Shown here in pieces: positions 63,907 through 64,000 of a stretch of 64,000 nucleotides of DNA. Every line of letters starts with the position of its first letter. The stretch's first letter is position 1. The position numbers and the translations under genes were made by a program. This stretch comes from Planomicrobium stackebrandtii (GTDB lineage: Bacteria; Bacillota; Bacilli; Bacillales_A; Planococcaceae): the NCBI RefSeq assembly GCF_030814955.1, contig NZ_JAUSWB010000002.1, forward strand, positions 372,001 through 436,000. The letters run 5' to 3'. The notes beneath the pieces are model-generated. The model made no database searches and had not been told where the DNA came from. It worked only from the letters and a program-made list of their open reading frames with translations.

Positions 63907-63937
63907 CGTCTTTCCGGATCAATGGGGAGGCGTTTTT
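63907..63937 (+). terminator. Weak terminator after the IDEAL gene
   Basis: CGTCTTTC pairs with GGGAGGCG through several G-T pairs and is followed by TTTTT. Confidence 0.45.
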
Positions 63938-63958
63938 GAATATAAAAAAAAGCATATG

Positions 63959-63995
63959 AAAAGCTCTTTTCCGTTTTTATGGGAAAAGAGCTTTT
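63959..63995. terminator. Strong terminator at the window end
   Basis: AAAAGCTCTTTTCC and GGGAAAAGAGCTTTT form a near-perfect stem usable on both strands. Confidence 0.85.
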
Positions 63996-64000
63996 ATAAT

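Overview
The window is a Gram-positive, low-to-mid GC Bacillales chromosome segment. Gene content and order follow the Bacillus subtilis rpoE-pyrG-spo0F-fbaA-rho-prfA-glyA-upp-atp-murAA-mbl-ywqA region. Sporulation genes that sit in this backbone in B. subtilis (spoIIR, spoIID, spoIIQ, spoIIID) are missing while spo0F is kept. This fits a non-sporulating or sporulation-reduced Planococcaceae member (Planococcus-like); the genus is inference.

Layout. 1-375: end of argS. 437-11722: a cobalamin riboswitch followed by a tightly packed B12 uptake and salvage operon: btuF, btuC, a btuD-cbiZ fusion, cbiB, cobD, cobU, cbiP, cobS, a cobC-like phosphatase, a short cobU paralogue, a pduO-type adenosyltransferase, and a candidate alpha-ribazole transporter/kinase pair. 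11882-22631: fatty-acid/branched-acid degradation: fadF behind a promoter with a perfect palindromic operator, then thiolase, hydroxyacyl-CoA dehydrogenase, two acyl-CoA dehydrogenases, a TetR/FadR-like regulator and icmF, whose AdoCbl cofactor the neighbouring operon can supply. 22632-23424: repeats. 23425-33022: rpoE, pyrG with a CTP-sensing attenuator, ywjG, spo0F, fbaA, tal, murA2, glpX, rho, rpmE. 33265-44323: tdk, prfA, prmC, ywlC, ywlE, rpiB, ywlG, glyA, a LOV-like/GAF/GGDEF/EAL protein, upp, mnaA. 44411-51971: ATP synthase operon. 52415-57945: DUF1146 protein, murA1, mbl, a small EpuA-like protein, fabZ, ywpF (reverse), ssb, a 47-residue protein. 58009-62261: ywqA and ywqB on the reverse strand. 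62459-63877: an unrecognised protein and an IDEAL-domain protein.

The most unusual signal is non-coding. A family of about 120-nt imperfect palindromes (22635-22821, 49824-50070, 51977-52343) shows compensatory changes between copies. Two clusters contain one copy inserted inside another at the same point of the hairpin, and one of these clusters splits the ATP synthase operon between atpG and atpD. A perfect-period 20-bp tandem array (seven units, 22951-23090) is also unexplained. All calls come from reading the sequence; no searches were run.
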